A stretch of DNA of 64,000 nt, from NCBI RefSeq assembly GCF_040183065.1, contig NW_027185526.1, positions 1 through 64,000 of the forward strand, read 5' to 3'. Numbering within the stretch: the stretch's first letter is position 1; each line of letters begins with the position of its first letter. Shown here in pieces: positions 51,132 to 64,000 of this stretch. This DNA comes from Periplaneta americana (lineage: Eukaryota; Arthropoda; Insecta; Blattodea; Blattidae). The notes below the pieces were generated by a model that made no database searches, was not told the DNA's origin, and saw only the letters and a list, made by a program, of their open reading frames with translations. A program made the translations under genes and the position numbers.

Positions 51132-51792
51132 GTAGTCGCGTGGTGAGTTTAGGAATTCCCAGACCACCTCTAAGATTGTTTAAAATAAAGGTATTGTAAT
51201 CGTACGTTTCTGTCTTTTGTCAATAGTAACGTTGACCTTTCTTTTTCGAGAAAACAAAATCTGTTGTACAGTTAAAGGTACTGAAATAGTAAGAAATTTT
51301 CTGAAATCCCCACGCGTTTGCAAGTGTAAGTCTCTGTTGTAACCTGTTGATTTACGAGAGACTGCGTGTGCTTCCGTACAGTGTTTCTAAAATGTGCAGT
51401 AACGAGTCAGAAATCATTGGAATGTAGTGTAGGTGTGTTTGTTATAACCGGGAATCAATCCGCAGTACTTGACCAATCAACTACGGGAAATATCAGAAAA
51501 ATTGGCAGGAGTTAGCAAGAAAAACAAAGGTAAAATATCACGTGAACGAGCACCGATACCGAGCACTATGTACAATATACCCTAGAGAAAAAGACAAGAA
51601 AACAAAAGTCAACCGCTGCAAGTGTTACGAAGTGGTGTGTGAAACATATAATGAAGAATGTCTGCGGGAAGCGCATCTAGTGAGATAAAGGGTGAAATGG
51701 AGGATTCTGCTAAAAATAAAGAAAGGAAGAAAAATGTTTACAGTTAATACAAGTATTGTTTTCTCTTGTGGGTTTATGTTTAGTATAATAGA

Positions 51793-51823
<31 letters not shown>

Positions 51824-52145
51824 CATTAAAAATTAGCATATCCTTAATGAATACATCCTAAGTGGTATAAATGAAATTGTATAAACTGCAGGGAATCTTA
51901 AAATATGAAAATTGCGATAGTTGTTTTCTTTACAGTCCGACCTTTTTTAATAAACTAGTGTGAGATATGAAGTTTTGCACATTTAAGGGTTGTTAACATG
52001 AATGTAAGGAATATATATTATGATATGATATGATATGATTCTCAAATACTCTGTCCTGCTGACCCTTCACATTTCTGTATTCGGGCGAGTGTGTATTCTT
52101 CTTCTTCTTCTTCTTCTTCTTATTATTATTATTACTATTACTATA

Positions 52146-52190
<45 letters not shown>

Positions 52191-53029
52191 GTGTGAAGAG
52201 TTGTATCGGAAGTGCTTTATAGACTAAATTAATAATTTCTATCTTAACTGAAATATTTACATTATATTTCACACAGTATAGTTACAGGTAGCATAAATTC
52301 AGATAATGGTTTTTATATGGGAATCTACTTCTTGTGTTTAGAGGCTACATTTATACAGAGTTAATAATTTCTCCCCTATGTAACATATTTCCATGAAATT
52401 TTATACGCATCTATGCAAAAACGAATTATGCTCGTGTAATTAGGGAATTAGGGAAAAATTAGTGTTTCTGATAATTTTTAATGTTTTAATAGAAATTATG
52501 CTCCTAAAAGATGACTAGCCTGCCATATTTTTCGCAGTTGGTAACAAAATGCTAGATTCATGGATATACTCCATAATTTAGTTGTTCATTATATGTTCAA
52601 GAAGTGTTGAATTTTTCTTGGAGAAATTAAGCTCCTTCATCCAGACTCTGAAAAGTGGCTGCTGTCGAATTCGTAAAGCGCCACCAAGAGATGAATATAA
52701 CATCTAAGTTTGCAGGATGTAGCAGCTAAATTTTAAGCCGTATAGAGTTTAATATTTGATTAATGTGTGGGTAGAAGAATTGAAAGTTAACTCAGGTTTA
52801 CTTGTAATGCACAGCCTGTTAAATATGTCGTAAAAAAAAAAAAAAAAAAAAAAAACTAGTTGCACAAATCTCAGTAAACGTGCCAATTAAATGAATGCTA
52901 ACGTATTATAGATTGCTTTTCGCGTATTAAATGAAAGTACACATCTTGTCCTATGACCTCCATAAGGGAAGGTTTAACAATATAAAACAGCCACTGACCC
53001 CACGAACAAAAATCAACTGAAGAGCGTGA

Positions 53030-53087
<58 letters not shown>

Positions 53088-53389
53088 ATGTTTTGTCCCA
53101 CCTCTTACTGATATTGATGTTTTGTATGTTGTTGTGCACAATGCCTAGCTTTTGTTTAAGCCTAGATATTACTTAAACTTCGGTTATGATGAAGTTGATT
53201 TTCTTACATAGTTTTGCGTTCTGGACAACTGTGCGCCGGCATCTCTCGGAACATCCGAGATCAGGTCCCTATCCCCTCCACCGCAAAGTCAAATAGCGTC
53301 TGTCACTTGATTTTGAATATTAAACAAACATACCATCACGGCATTTCCGTTATGGCATCTGGTGTCATCAATAAGCTACAAATAAAGGA

Positions 53390-53444
<55 letters not shown>

Positions 53445-54691
53445 TAGCACAGTCACTGTCCTGAACAAGGTACGCAAGTATTATTTTAATTAATGCGTAT
53501 CGCCTACCAGCCGCCGAAACTATTCGACAGGAGAGTGAATATCCTACACGGTCCTGTAAAAATGTTCTGAATACACTAAATGACGTGTAATTTTTTTTCT
53601 ATTATTAGGACAATTGAACGTGTCATTGCTCCTGCGGGTTGCTTTGTTTCACACCACAGAGAATTCAGGTTCTCTACCCCCCGGGATTCTAGAGATAAGA
53701 GAGCGATGAGGTTAAAGGAGTAGGCGTTTGTTCGTGTTTTTGTTTTTACTTTAGAAAAATTGCGAAACGTGACGCAATAGCGATAAGTTTTATGAACAAG
53801 TTTGCTGAATCGACCAATTGAAGGTAATTTATATTTTGCTAAAGAAGAGAGGAGATTAATGAAATCAGTTATTGTAATAATCGTAGTAGATTGAAGGAAT
53901 TGTTTGTATTCAAACTCCTTTTGTGAAATAAGCTGCTCGGATGCTTATCAGGGTGACGGTTATAAATGTTATCGTAATACCCACCCGAGGTCACAAAGGT
54001 CACAGTCTTCCGCTTGTCCTTTCCTAAGCAGACCACGTCTGTACTATCGAAAATAATGAGTCACAGTTATAGTTTCGTGAAAGTAAAAAATGTTAGATAG
54101 GAGACAAGTAGCTACTCTTATACAATCATAATCACATTTTGTATCCAATATAGTATAAACGAGCTACATGTAAGTACTGTGTAAAGTTTCATTAAAACAA
54201 TATATTATATATGAGACAAGTCACTAATTTTTGTCAAAACGCATCGTCTATAAAGGGGTAGTTTCTCCTCTTATACAGTAGTGACTATAGTGCGAAGTTT
54301 CATGGAAATATGTCACATTTTTAGTCCAGCTAGATTTGCTTTCTGGACCACTTTGAGCCTTGGCGCTTGTGATCGGTCGGACGGAGGATCACTCGTCCCG
54401 GCGGCGTTAACCCTTAATTTGGTAAATATATATAATGTGCAATATTATAGAACTGTGAAATTTTTTTTTAATTTTCCTAAGAAACTTTGTTATCCATCGT
54501 TCTATTAAAAAATTGTTTATTAACCTATAGGATACATTGCGATATTTGTCAAACAGGCTGTGGGAAAATGCTGATACGGTGAGGAATGGAAAGGGAGAAA
54601 CCATTTATATTATTGAGGTGACCTTGAACTGAGGGTAGTAGGAACGAGACCTGGAGTACGGTACAACCGGCTCTTCCGAGAAATAACTAGT
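51132..54691. other. Spacer with microsatellites, unit 4
   Basis: Poly(A) is at 52832-52855 and 53033-53084, (GAAA)n at 53387-53444, and (CTT)n/(ATT)n near 52097-52190. No gene is recognised. Confidence 0.6.
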
Positions 54692-54707
54692 GGCCCTGAA
54701 AAGGGCC
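54692..54707 (-). terminator. Histone mRNA 3' stem-loop of H3, unit 4
   Basis: GGCCCTTTTCAGGGCC on the minus strand. Confidence 0.93.
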
Positions 54708-54736
54708 TTTTTGCGGGCAGGAGTACCTTTGTTAAT

Positions 54737-55654
<918 letters not shown>

Positions 55655-55694
55655 ACTGCCTACACACGTCTGCTGCCGAATCCGTCGGCAAAAC

Positions 55695-55710
55695 GGCCCT
55701 TTTCAGGGCC
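55695..55710 (+). terminator. Histone mRNA 3' stem-loop of H4, unit 4
   Basis: GGCCCTTTTCAGGGCC. Confidence 0.93.
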
Positions 55711-56901
55711 ATAAAATCCGTCTAAAAAGGGCAGTAGTTGTCGAGATTAATTTAATTCACCTTTACTGTGTGACCACTAGCTCAACAGGCCAGTGCGGAA
55801 AACAGAACTTATTTCGTAGGGGCACTTCAGTATCAGCAAAAGACGTTGTAAGAAATGCCTCTCCGTTTTTCAAATGGGTCTGACCCCAACGCTTGGTATA
55901 TCAAGTGGAAAGACCGGATTCCTCTGTGAAGCCTTGCTCCTCGGATTATGTTACCTGTTACTGTAAACTTCTGTAAGTCAATAATCACTGTCCGAAGAAT
56001 TGGTGGGTAATATGACAACGCAGGTAGGCAATGCTCACCAGACCGTAACAAGGAACCGAGGGGATTGACACATACTGAACATCACATCACCACGTTTTTG
56101 CAATGCCAACTTTTAGGTCATAGGAATCCAGTGTGGTAAACACTGGGGAGAAGAGGTACACATCGCATGTCAGAACACAGGACTTCGTCCTGTCAGACAA
56201 CTTCCACGTATAGCTTGCGTCATTTCGGTTCGAACGAAACGACAGAGAGAGGGGAAATTCGAACGCAAATTGTCAAAGCCTTCGATTCCTACGAGAAGGT
56301 CATGTCATCATCTCAGTATTGGGGTTCCTGCGCGTGCGGCCAATATGTGCACCAACAAACAAACGCATTAGGAACTCTATTATAACGCCGTAAGTTGTTC
56401 ACCAGTTATCGATTTCTTATTCAAAATTAGTTTCATTCGTAGTATGTAGTAAAGTAAACTAGTATATTCAAACGTATATGTCTAAAACCACGATGGGCAC
56501 CAAAGAAGGGGACTTGTGATTATTTTCACGATAATCTCCATTACTCTAATATGATAGAAATATATTACATAAATTTCGAAGCCAACTATGTACCTTGGCA
56601 TCATCATCTAATTTAACTCGTATTGTGTTAAATTATATAATAATAATGAAACCTTTCTATATGCATCAGTATAATGTGTTATCACACAATAGCCTAGTAA
56701 ATGTACAACGGTTTCAAGTACTTCAGTGCGAACCTGGGACAACGACATCGTTCAGAGCACAAAATTACAGAATGATGATATTAAATCAGCCCACCGGTAT
56801 AGAGAGAGAGAGAAAGTTGACACGCGTAATGAAATTACATTACGAAGCCGTGAGAGAGGATTAACAATACTGGCTATTTCTGACTTTTGTGAGGTTAGTG
56901 G
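55711..56901. other. H4-H2A spacer, unit 4, nothing recognised
   Basis: Near-identical to the other two copies. No gene is seen. Confidence 0.6.
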
Positions 56902-56917
56902 GGCCCTTAAAAGGGCC
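56902..56917 (-). terminator. Histone mRNA 3' stem-loop of H2A, unit 4
   Basis: GGCCCTTTTAAGGGCC on the minus strand. Confidence 0.92.
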
Positions 56918-56935
56918 GTTTTACGGAGAAGGGGC

Positions 56936-57334
<399 letters not shown>

Positions 57335-57378
57335 TTAACTACAAGAACGACGCCTCGCCCAAAATGATGCAGGGCCCG

Positions 57379-58029
57379 GTGTCAGAGTTGATTGCTGGCA
57401 GAGCCAGCGGTCGTTTTAGGGTCTTACATTACAATGCCCTCTTCGACCGTGAGTGCTTGTGAGTGCAGTGTTATTAGAATGTTGGATATTTAGGGCTTTT
57501 ATGAGATTGAGGTTGAGACGTGGAAAGAAGACAGGTGGGTAGAAAGTGAGAAAGAAGGTTTAAGAAGCAGATTTTAAGTTCTGATTTGTTGTTATTTGAG
57601 GAGTAACCATGAACTATTTGTGATGTAAATTATTTACTGGGCTTGCGTGAATTTTGAATGTATTTATTTATTGTTTAGTTATTCAACGGTAGCTATCATG
57701 CATCACTAAGCAGTGGTGAGGGCAGTCACAATTTGTTTATATTGTTGTTATCCTTGTGTTTGGGCGTTGGCATTTTGACTTCAGCTATCCAGCAGTCGGA
57801 GTGATGTTCGCTGGTACGTTATGTTGTGGGTGGGGTGTTTGATTTCCATTTCCTCTCGTTGTAGATGAAGGTGGATTATTAATTGTATGTGTCGGGTTCT
57901 GGTCCATGACATATATGTGCATTCCTCAACGATGGCATTCTTGTGGAGTATTTATGGGAAACAGGCCGCGAATTTGCCGATTCCGGGAGACGAGGGGTGT
58001 TGTAGAGAGGGAGAGAGGGGGGGGAGAGT
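57379..58029 (-). other. 3' UTR of element C2
   Basis: As in C1, with a few substitutions and a G run near 58016-58025 of different length. No ORF of its own is convincing. Confidence 0.8.
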
Positions 58030-60822
58030 TTAATAGTTATTTTGTGGATTGAAGTGATCTTGATAGGCTTGTAGGAGTTTTTCAATGGTTGTGTTCTTAT
58101 TGGTGTGTGGAGGATTGTTAAACATATGTTGTGTGTATGAGCGACGTGGTGCGAAGTGTGTGTATTTAGTGACTGTTCGGATTAGGTGTGTGGAGAGTGG
58201 TTTCGTTTTAGTGTGGATGTATACTGTGTCGTTTCTGGTATGTTTGGGTAGTCGAAATATCTGGCGCAATAATTTCCTTTCACGGGACTCAAATTTCTTT
58301 TGTGTTGAGGGTGAAGATTGCAGTAGAAAATAGGAGGAGTAGGTGCACTGGGATCGAACCAGTGCTTTATATAGGTGTAGTAATGTGTTGGCGTGGCAGC
58401 CTTGTCGTCTAATGCCGCTTAGGTAGCTTACTGCTTTAGTGGCTTTGTTGTATTTGTCCCATATTGTTTGCGCTATTGTGGTCCAAGAGAGTTTTGATGT
58501 GAGTGGAATGCCTAGATATGTTACTTTGTGTTGGAGTGGTATTAATGCTTGTCCGATGGTAATGTGTTGTCTGTTTGTGATTCGTGATTTTAAAGAAGGG
58601 CGGAAGACACAGGTTTGGGTTTTTTCGGTGTTGATGGTAATTCTCCAGGTGTTGGCCCACTCAGTGTACTGTCTCAGGGCGTTGTCTATTAGTACCCTGG
58701 CGGATCGTAAGCGGGGATGGGTGACCCAGAATGCCACATCGTCAGCAAACTGTGCCAGGCCCACTTGATTGTTGTTGGGTTGGGGGATGTCAGATACATA
58801 TATGTTATAGAGCAGGGGGGAAATCACGCTGCCCTGGGGAACTCCTGCTTCGATTTGGAAGGTGCGGGACAGATCTTGTCTGCCAAGACGCACCTGGCCA
58901 GATCGGTTTTTCAGGAAGCTGGAGATCCAGCGTGTTATTTCGTGCGGAAATTCCATGTTTGTTAGTTTATATCGCAAGGCGTCCAGCCATACTGTGTCAA
59001 AGGCTCGTCTGGCGTCGAGCGCTACCATGATTGAGTAATGTCGTTTAGAGTAGGCCTCCTCAATGGGGGTAAGTACCCGTATCAGCTGATCAGTCGGCTG
59101 GACTCCCGGTCTGAAGCCCGCCTGAGAATCGGGAATCATATTTCGGTCGCGCAGGTAAACCTGCAAGCGTGAAACGAGTACTTTCTCCATTAACTTGGCA
59201 ATAGTCGGGGTGAGGCTTATGGGTCGGTAGTTGGCGGGGTCTGAGGCGTCTTTACCAGGTTTTGGAAATAGAATTATGTGTGAATGTCTCCAGCGTGTTG
59301 GAGCGTGTCCAAGTTTCAAAGAGAGGGTGAAAAGCCCAGCAAGAAAATTAAGGGCTGTCGGCGGGAGTTGTTTAAGTGTTTGGTATGTGATACCATCAGG
59401 TCCTGGTGCTGAGTTCTTGCATGTTTGAAGGGCAAGTGAGATGTCTAGTATGGTGATGTCATCAATGATGGGGTCATCGGTTGATCGTGGTGCTGGTGCT
59501 GGGAGTGGATTATAGAGGATAGGATGGTTAGTGATATGATCTGTGATGAAGTGGTAATGATCTTGGTCGAAGTCTGGATGTATAGGTATTGTGTGCGTGT
59601 TGGATAGAAACTGCCGGAAGACTTCCAGTTTGCCTGGTGTGTCAATAATCGTTTGTTGTCTGTAGCGTAATGGGTGGGAAGTATATTGGTACTTGCCCCT
59701 AATACGCTTTATGGTTTCCCAAAATCGCTTGGGAGCGTTTAGTCTGTCTTTGTCGACTTTCTGAATGAATTTGTCCCATCGTCGCGTCTCGTATCTCTGT
59801 ATAGCGTCTTTGACATCTTCTTGCAGTGAGCGGTAGAGGCGTCTGTCTTCATCTTCATGGGTGCGCATGTAGAGTCTGTGTGCTGCTCTTTTTGTCTTTA
59901 TGATTTTTAAGATGTCTGGAGGTAATGCACGGCGACGGTCAGTGGTATATCGTTTTTGTGGTATTGAGTCTTGAATAGCTTCATTAAGCACCTGTACAAA
60001 CAAAGTCTCTGCGGTGTCTAAGTCTTCGTGTTTCGTGATTGGAAAATGAGGGAGTGATTTAGATATGTAATCTTTGAATTTCTGCCAATCAGCGTTACGA
60101 TAATCTCGCATGTATATAGCTTCGTTCACGGGTTGAGAGCGGTAAAAGGGGCAGGCAAATTTTATTAGTATGGGTGCGTGGTCTGAATTTAGAGGGGGAA
60201 GGACTAAAGTATTGATGAGTCGGTTATGTAATCTGGGAGAGATGAATATTTTATCAGGAGTTGTAAATTGTTGAGTAGGAGTTGGTAGGCGTGTGGGGGC
60301 AGGGAGTGGAACTTGTACTAGGTTGAGACTGGGTAAGAGCGTCACTAGGTGGTTGCCTTTGGTGTTCCGATTGTTATCATGGAGGAAGGGGTGGTGGGCG
60401 TTGATATCTGTGGTGATTATGACATTTGGAAGGGTGTGAAGGTAACGCAGGAGTGTGGATGGGAGTGGATTGGCTGGCGGAGAGTAGAAAGAAGCCACAT
60501 GCATGCGAGAATTACCTATGTGGATTTGAATTATTACACATTCTTGGTCGTCGAGGTGGAGGGGTAGGGGAATTTGAGTTGTTGTCAAGTTTTTGTTAGT
60601 CATAATCATAACTCCTCCTCCTATCGTAGGTCTGTCGCGTCGATATATAGTGAAGTCTCTCATAGTAAAGCGGTCTTTGTCTCGAAGGTGGGTTTCATTT
60701 AAACATATAATTTCAGGTTTTTGCTCTTGGATGAGGTGAGTGAGTTCCGTTCTGTTGTTATACAGGTGTCTAATATTGCAATGAATTATCGTGATGTCAT
60801 GTCGAAGTAGGATGGACGCCAT
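58030..60822 (-). CDS. ORF2 (endonuclease-reverse transcriptase) of element C2
   Basis: 930 residues and intact, with the same endonuclease and FADD reverse transcriptase motifs as the C1 copy. The differences I see are few and mostly conservative (for example IKFACP for IKLACP, AETLF for AESLF, YLRDRN for YLSDRN, FAPRRS for FALRRS), which argues for recent transposition or conversion and for selection on the protein. Confidence 0.93.
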   Translation of the reverse strand: MASILLRHDITIIHCNIRHLYNNRTELTHLIQEQKPEIICLNETHLRDKDRFTMRDFTIYRRDRPTIGGGVMIMTNKNLTTTQIPLPLHLDDQECVIIQIHIGNSRMHVASFYSPPANPLPSTLLRYLHTLPNVIITTDINAHHPFLHDNNRNTKGNHLVTLLPSLNLVQVPLPAPTRLPTPTQQFTTPDKIFISPRLHNRLINTLVLPPLNSDHAPILIKFACPFYRSQPVNEAIYMRDYRNADWQKFKDYISKSLPHFPITKHEDLDTAETLFVQVLNEAIQDSIPQKRYTTDRRRALPPDILKIIKTKRAAHRLYMRTHEDEDRRLYRSLQEDVKDAIQRYETRRWDKFIQKVDKDRLNAPKRFWETIKRIRGKYQYTSHPLRYRQQTIIDTPGKLEVFRQFLSNTHTIPIHPDFDQDHYHFITDHITNHPILYNPLPAPAPRSTDDPIIDDITILDISLALQTCKNSAPGPDGITYQTLKQLPPTALNFLAGLFTLSLKLGHAPTRWRHSHIILFPKPGKDASDPANYRPISLTPTIAKLMEKVLVSRLQVYLRDRNMIPDSQAGFRPGVQPTDQLIRVLTPIEEAYSKRHYSIMVALDARRAFDTVWLDALRYKLTNMEFPHEITRWISSFLKNRSGQVRLGRQDLSRTFQIEAGVPQGSVISPLLYNIYVSDIPQPNNNQVGLAQFADDVAFWVTHPRLRSARVLIDNALRQYTEWANTWRITINTEKTQTCVFRPSLKSRITNRQHITIGQALIPLQHKVTYLGIPLTSKLSWTTIAQTIWDKYNKATKAVSYLSGIRRQGCHANTLLHLYKALVRSQCTYSSYFLLQSSPSTQKKFESRERKLLRQIFRLPKHTRNDTVYIHTKTKPLSTHLIRTVTKYTHFAPRRSYTQHMFNNPPHTNKNTTIEKLLQAYQDHFNPQNNY

Positions 60823-60832
60823 TATAGTGGTA

Positions 60833-62920
60833 TTAGGTTGTTGGTGAGAGGCTGTTTGTGGTGTCTAGGTGCCGTGAATTTCCTGAGGGGCAGGGTAGGG
60901 ATTGGTAATCCGCCAGGGCTCGTTCTATTGCGCCACCTATCATAGTTTGGACTTTCTGGACTATGGGCGTGATTATTACATCTATATTGTTTCCATAAGG
61001 TGCAACGCTGACTTTCCTATTTATGGTCTTTTTGGCTGTGGCATTTATAGTGGCTGTGGTATTTTCGAGTCGTGAGGGTGGGGTTGTGTTTATTGTTGTG
61101 GCTGTGATAAATTGTGTTAAATTATTAATGGCTTGATTGATTTTTTCATCAATGTATTTTTCAATGCGGGTTATGTGGATGGCGATACGTTCATCTATAA
61201 AGTTGGCGATTTGTTGGGGGGTGGGGAGATCATTTCTGTAGGTTTTTTGTGGTGTTGCCAAGATCTGCGCAAATGTGTGGGGTTTGGGGCTGTTGGTGGT
61301 TTCGTTTGGTATGTTGGATATGTCGCTGTCGACGGAGTTGAGGGATGGGAAATTTATTGTGTTAAGAGACGGGGGCTGGTTTGGGGGTGTCATTTGGCTG
61401 GGTTTAAGTGGCGAATCAATATTTTGTTTCCTAATGAATGGTCTGTAGGTAGGTTCATCGGGGAGTTGGATTTCGCGTGGATATAGTGGACAGTGCATCT
61501 GTCCTGTATAATGTCCGTCTCTATTACAGGTGGCGCAATGATGTGGTCGATCTTTATGTGCACAGGAAGTGCCAATGTTCCCACAGTGAAAACAAACTGC
61601 GGGGTTTGTGCAGTTTTTCTTCTCATGCAGATACTGATGACAGTTCCTGCATGGAATATGGCGTTTTCCTAGTTTGGGCGGTTCACAATGATATGTTCTG
61701 CCCCACAGTCGGAGGCCATCGCTGAGAAGTGTCGATATGGTGTTCGGGTTTTTTGTGAAAATGCGAACTAGGGGCGTTGGTCCGTAGCTATTTCTTATTC
61801 TTGTGATCCTAGTGTGTTCTAAGTTGATGTTTGTCATAGCAGCTGATACTGTTTCTGTATCTATTTCCGGGGAGATTCCAGTAGCAACTAGATTGGTTTC
61901 TTTGGTGTAAAATTGAGCACTCTCCGTATTTCTGTTCTGTCTGTTAATTTTAATTGCATATTCTGCGTTGGGTCCGAAAGTGTTGGGTGGGTAGGAGGAG
62001 ATGAATTTATCTAAGTGCTCTTGGTTTTCGAAAATTAGAGTTGTTGAACTGAATTTTTGCGACCAGGTTTGTCGAGGTGGTGTGATTTGAATTTTTAGGC
62101 AATTTTGATATATGATGGTGGGGTTGTTTTTGTGTAGATCTTGGTTATTGATACGCATAGCTACGCGTGAGTCAATTTGAGTTGCGGCAGGCGGTGGTTG
62201 CGTTTGTGATATTCGAATGTCTTTGGCAGGTGTGGTATTATTATTTGCATTTGATGTGGAAGGTTGTGGCGTGATTTGATTGGGGGCAAAATTAGGATTC
62301 GTTTGGATTGGTGACACGGGGGATTGTAGGTCTTGGTGTACTGTGGTGCTTTGAGAGGGAAGTGGCAGAGACGATATCAGATTTTCTAGTCTGTATCGTA
62401 GTTCTCTGTTATTTGTTTTGAGTGGAGTTTTTGCGGTAGGGGCAGATATTTCTTTGGTAGCTGCATTTGGTTTGTATTGTCTTTGAGCGGGTTGTGAGAG
62501 CCAAGGAGCTTGCAATTTCGCTTGCTCCGGAATCATGTACTGAGTTGTATCACTAGGCCCAAGAATTGAGGGTGGAATGTACTGTGTAAATTTTGAGAGG
62601 TGAGCTCGGGTATGGAAATTTATAATAAGCAGGTGTTCATGGTGTTTGTACCAGCGAACATGGACACGAATTTGGTTTAGAACTTTTTTGAGTTCTGAGG
62701 CACTATAATTATATATTATAAGGGTTGTGTTCGCCTCTGATTCTGTGAAAGCGTCAGGCGGTGACTGCTGGTGTATTAGACCGGGAAAAGGATTGTCAGA
62801 GGATGGAGTATTTACTGACAAATCCTCAGCGGAGTGAGAGCGGTTTTTTGAGGTGTTGTGACTGCCCTTACCTTTGTATGCTGGTTGTGTTGCTCTGCTT
62901 TCAGGGTTGTTGTTATTCAT
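60833..62920 (-). CDS. ORF1 (gag-like) of element C2
   Basis: 695 residues, intact, with the zinc knuckle region identical to C1. Differences cluster in the disordered N-terminal third (for example PAYKGKGSHNTSK for PADRGKGSHNSSK). The start is the ATG shortly after GGAGGAGCCACC on the element strand. Confidence 0.87.
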   Translation of the reverse strand: MNNNNPESRATQPAYKGKGSHNTSKNRSHSAEDLSVNTPSSDNPFPGLIHQQSPPDAFTESEANTTLIIYNYSASELKKVLNQIRVHVRWYKHHEHLLIINFHTRAHLSKFTQYIPPSILGPSDTTQYMIPEQAKLQAPWLSQPAQRQYKPNAATKEISAPTAKTPLKTNNRELRYRLENLISSLPLPSQSTTVHQDLQSPVSPIQTNPNFAPNQITPQPSTSNANNNTTPAKDIRISQTQPPPAATQIDSRVAMRINNQDLHKNNPTIIYQNCLKIQITPPRQTWSQKFSSTTLIFENQEHLDKFISSYPPNTFGPNAEYAIKINRQNRNTESAQFYTKETNLVATGISPEIDTETVSAAMTNINLEHTRITRIRNSYGPTPLVRIFTKNPNTISTLLSDGLRLWGRTYHCEPPKLGKRHIPCRNCHQYLHEKKNCTNPAVCFHCGNIGTSCAHKDRPHHCATCNRDGHYTGQMHCPLYPREIQLPDEPTYRPFIRKQNIDSPLKPSQMTPPNQPPSLNTINFPSLNSVDSDISNIPNETTNSPKPHTFAQILATPQKTYRNDLPTPQQIANFIDERIAIHITRIEKYIDEKINQAINNLTQFITATTINTTPPSRLENTTATINATAKKTINRKVSVAPYGNNIDVIITPIVQKVQTMIGGAIERALADYQSLPCPSGNSRHLDTTNSLSPTT

Positions 62921-63880
62921 GGTGGCTCCTCCTTTTGATTTGTGTTGGAGTTATGATGCACTATTTGGTTGAAGATGTAATACGTAGCACTAAACACTGT
63001 AATTGACACTGCGGCATTTGAGGTATATATTGGAGAAAGAGATAGGAAAGGTTAAACTAAGTCCAGAAATGAAAAGACAAAGGAGAATATTTGGAGTGTA
63101 AAGTTTCGTTGACACTATTTAGTTGGTTCACTCACTGCACGTTAGATTGTTTTGTACTATGAGCACACAGAGCACTGTTTAGTTTTCACTAGCAGAGTGA
63201 GTGAAACATGTCTGCAAGCATAGTAAATGTTTTGCACTCGAATACACTTGACGTGATATAAGATTTAATACACGCCCAAATTGTCAGTCACTCGGTATGC
63301 TACACTGTGTTGGCTTCTCTCTAACTGGAACAATATTTGTAGAAAAGGTGCGCTACAACTAGATGGAAATTTCCGCAGTAACGTCCTATCGTTAAGCGGA
63401 GAGAACTGTATATCTGGATCGATTAACTAGTGGTCCGTACACTAGAACCACACTAGAGATGTTGACAATTGGAGAGTTCACTCGAGGCAATGGCACAAAA
63501 ACACACAGTCTTGAGGGTTTAGTCACTTGCGTACGGCTTCTCTCGCACTATTGATCACTACTCAGTGGCCACACTGTAGAGGTTCCTTCGTAGCTACATC
63601 TTTACGGAAGAGTACACACACACGAACACTGAATAGACCTACCCACTGTTTCGGTTCTCACTGGAAAGAAAACACGCAACTAAAGGGTTTCTCTCTGAAG
63701 TATACAAATACGCCTCAGGCGTGTTCTCGTACGGTCCGCGCCCGGTATTATAAGCAAAACGGTGGCCTTCACTTTTCGCCTCGGGCGTGTTCCCGTACGG
63801 TCCGCACCCGGTGCACAGTACGATGCGGAGCGCGGCCACTTGCGATGCAACTCTGACGAACGATGATCTCTCCATCAATC
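62921..63880 (-). other. 5' UTR of element C2 with tandem repeat
   Basis: About 960 nt. The outermost part has two 36-bp repeats (63711-63746 and 63777-63812), 66 nt apart, each containing CGTACGGTCCGC and CCCGGT. Tandem 5' units often carry LINE promoter activity, which is an inference here. Confidence 0.7.
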
Positions 63881-64000
63881 TGCAGGGCCCGACGGTAACC
63901 TTCACTTTTACGCCAACGTCAATAATCGACAGCGGACCAATCGTAAAGTCACAAACGTTTGCGCTGTTTCTATTGGCTCGCACTGGGAAGGCAGTACGGC
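63881..64000 (+). promoter_or_regulatory. H2B promoter, unit 5, cut by the window end
   Basis: Matches 60-180 of unit 1, starting with the right copy of the C2 target duplication and including the CCAAT and ATTGG boxes. The H2B gene itself lies beyond the window. Confidence 0.8.

Larger units (their letters stand above)
57379..63880 (-). mobile_element. Element C2: longest C-family LINE, in the H2A leader
   Basis: 6.5 kb, with the 11-bp target duplication TGCAGGGCCCG at 57368-57378 and 63881-63891. It is colinear with C1 and nearly identical, but has an extra 5' segment of about 230 nt containing a 36-bp tandem repeat. The 3' hairpin is at 57394-57408. Both ORFs are intact, so it may be a complete, recently inserted copy. 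Confidence 0.92.

Noticed and set aside
63713-63812. CRISPR-like or satellite array
   Set aside because: There are only two repeat units within a LINE 5' UTR. Nothing else suggests an array, and the genome is eukaryotic.

Overview
This window is a tandem array of histone gene repeats from an arthropod, most likely an insect. The encoded H2A, H2B, H3 and H4 are the canonical intronless, replication-dependent proteins, with insect-like lengths of 124, 123, 136 and 103 residues. Each gene ends in the conserved histone-mRNA stem-loop instead of a poly(A) signal. The dispersed-repeat sequences in the spacers remind me of cockroach/termite (polyneopteran) genomes, but that is recollection and not proof. 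One basic unit is about 12.9 kb: H2B(+), a 5S rRNA gene(+), a long spacer, H3(-), H4(+), a 1.2 kb spacer, H2A(-), then the next H2B(+). H3/H4 and H2A/H2B are two divergent promoter pairs. I find no linker histone H1 gene in the unit.

Layout: unit 1 (59-15425) carries H2B, 5S, H3, H4 and H2A, with a 2.4 kb ORF1-only non-LTR retrotransposon (called A1 here) between H3 and H4. Unit 2 (15426-18648) is a wreck: a 5'-deleted H2B pseudogene, a 5S gene and part of the spacer, fused to a LINE fragment. Unit 3 (18649-38175) has all genes, with a complete-looking 6.6 kb Jockey-type LINE (B) between H3 and H4 and a 6.3 kb LINE (C1) between H2A and H2B. Unit 4 (44443-57378) has the only uninterrupted H3-H4 promoter and is followed by a 6.5 kb LINE (C2) at the same H2A-H2B site. 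The window ends in the H2B promoter of unit 5. The 9.7 kb H2B-H3 spacer, repeated in units 1, 3 and 4, also carries fossils of a Harbinger and a piggyBac DNA transposon, a LINE-like dispersed repeat and several microsatellites.

The main observation is that the retrotransposons are not scattered. A1 and B, which belong to different families, sit in the same bases of the H4 leader. C1, C2 and a truncated C fragment all sit in the same bases of the H2A leader. In both cases the junction lies about 30 nt downstream of a TATA-like box, at the predicted transcription start, and the element is in sense orientation, so the histone promoter would transcribe the element from its first bases. Two of the elements also carry hairpins resembling the histone-mRNA stem-loop. 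This looks like a guild of histone-promoter-targeting retrotransposons. I do not know of a described family with this target.

A consequence visible in this window is that H2B and H3 keep their promoters in each complete unit, H4 keeps its promoter in one of three, and none of the three H2A genes retains its normal upstream region.
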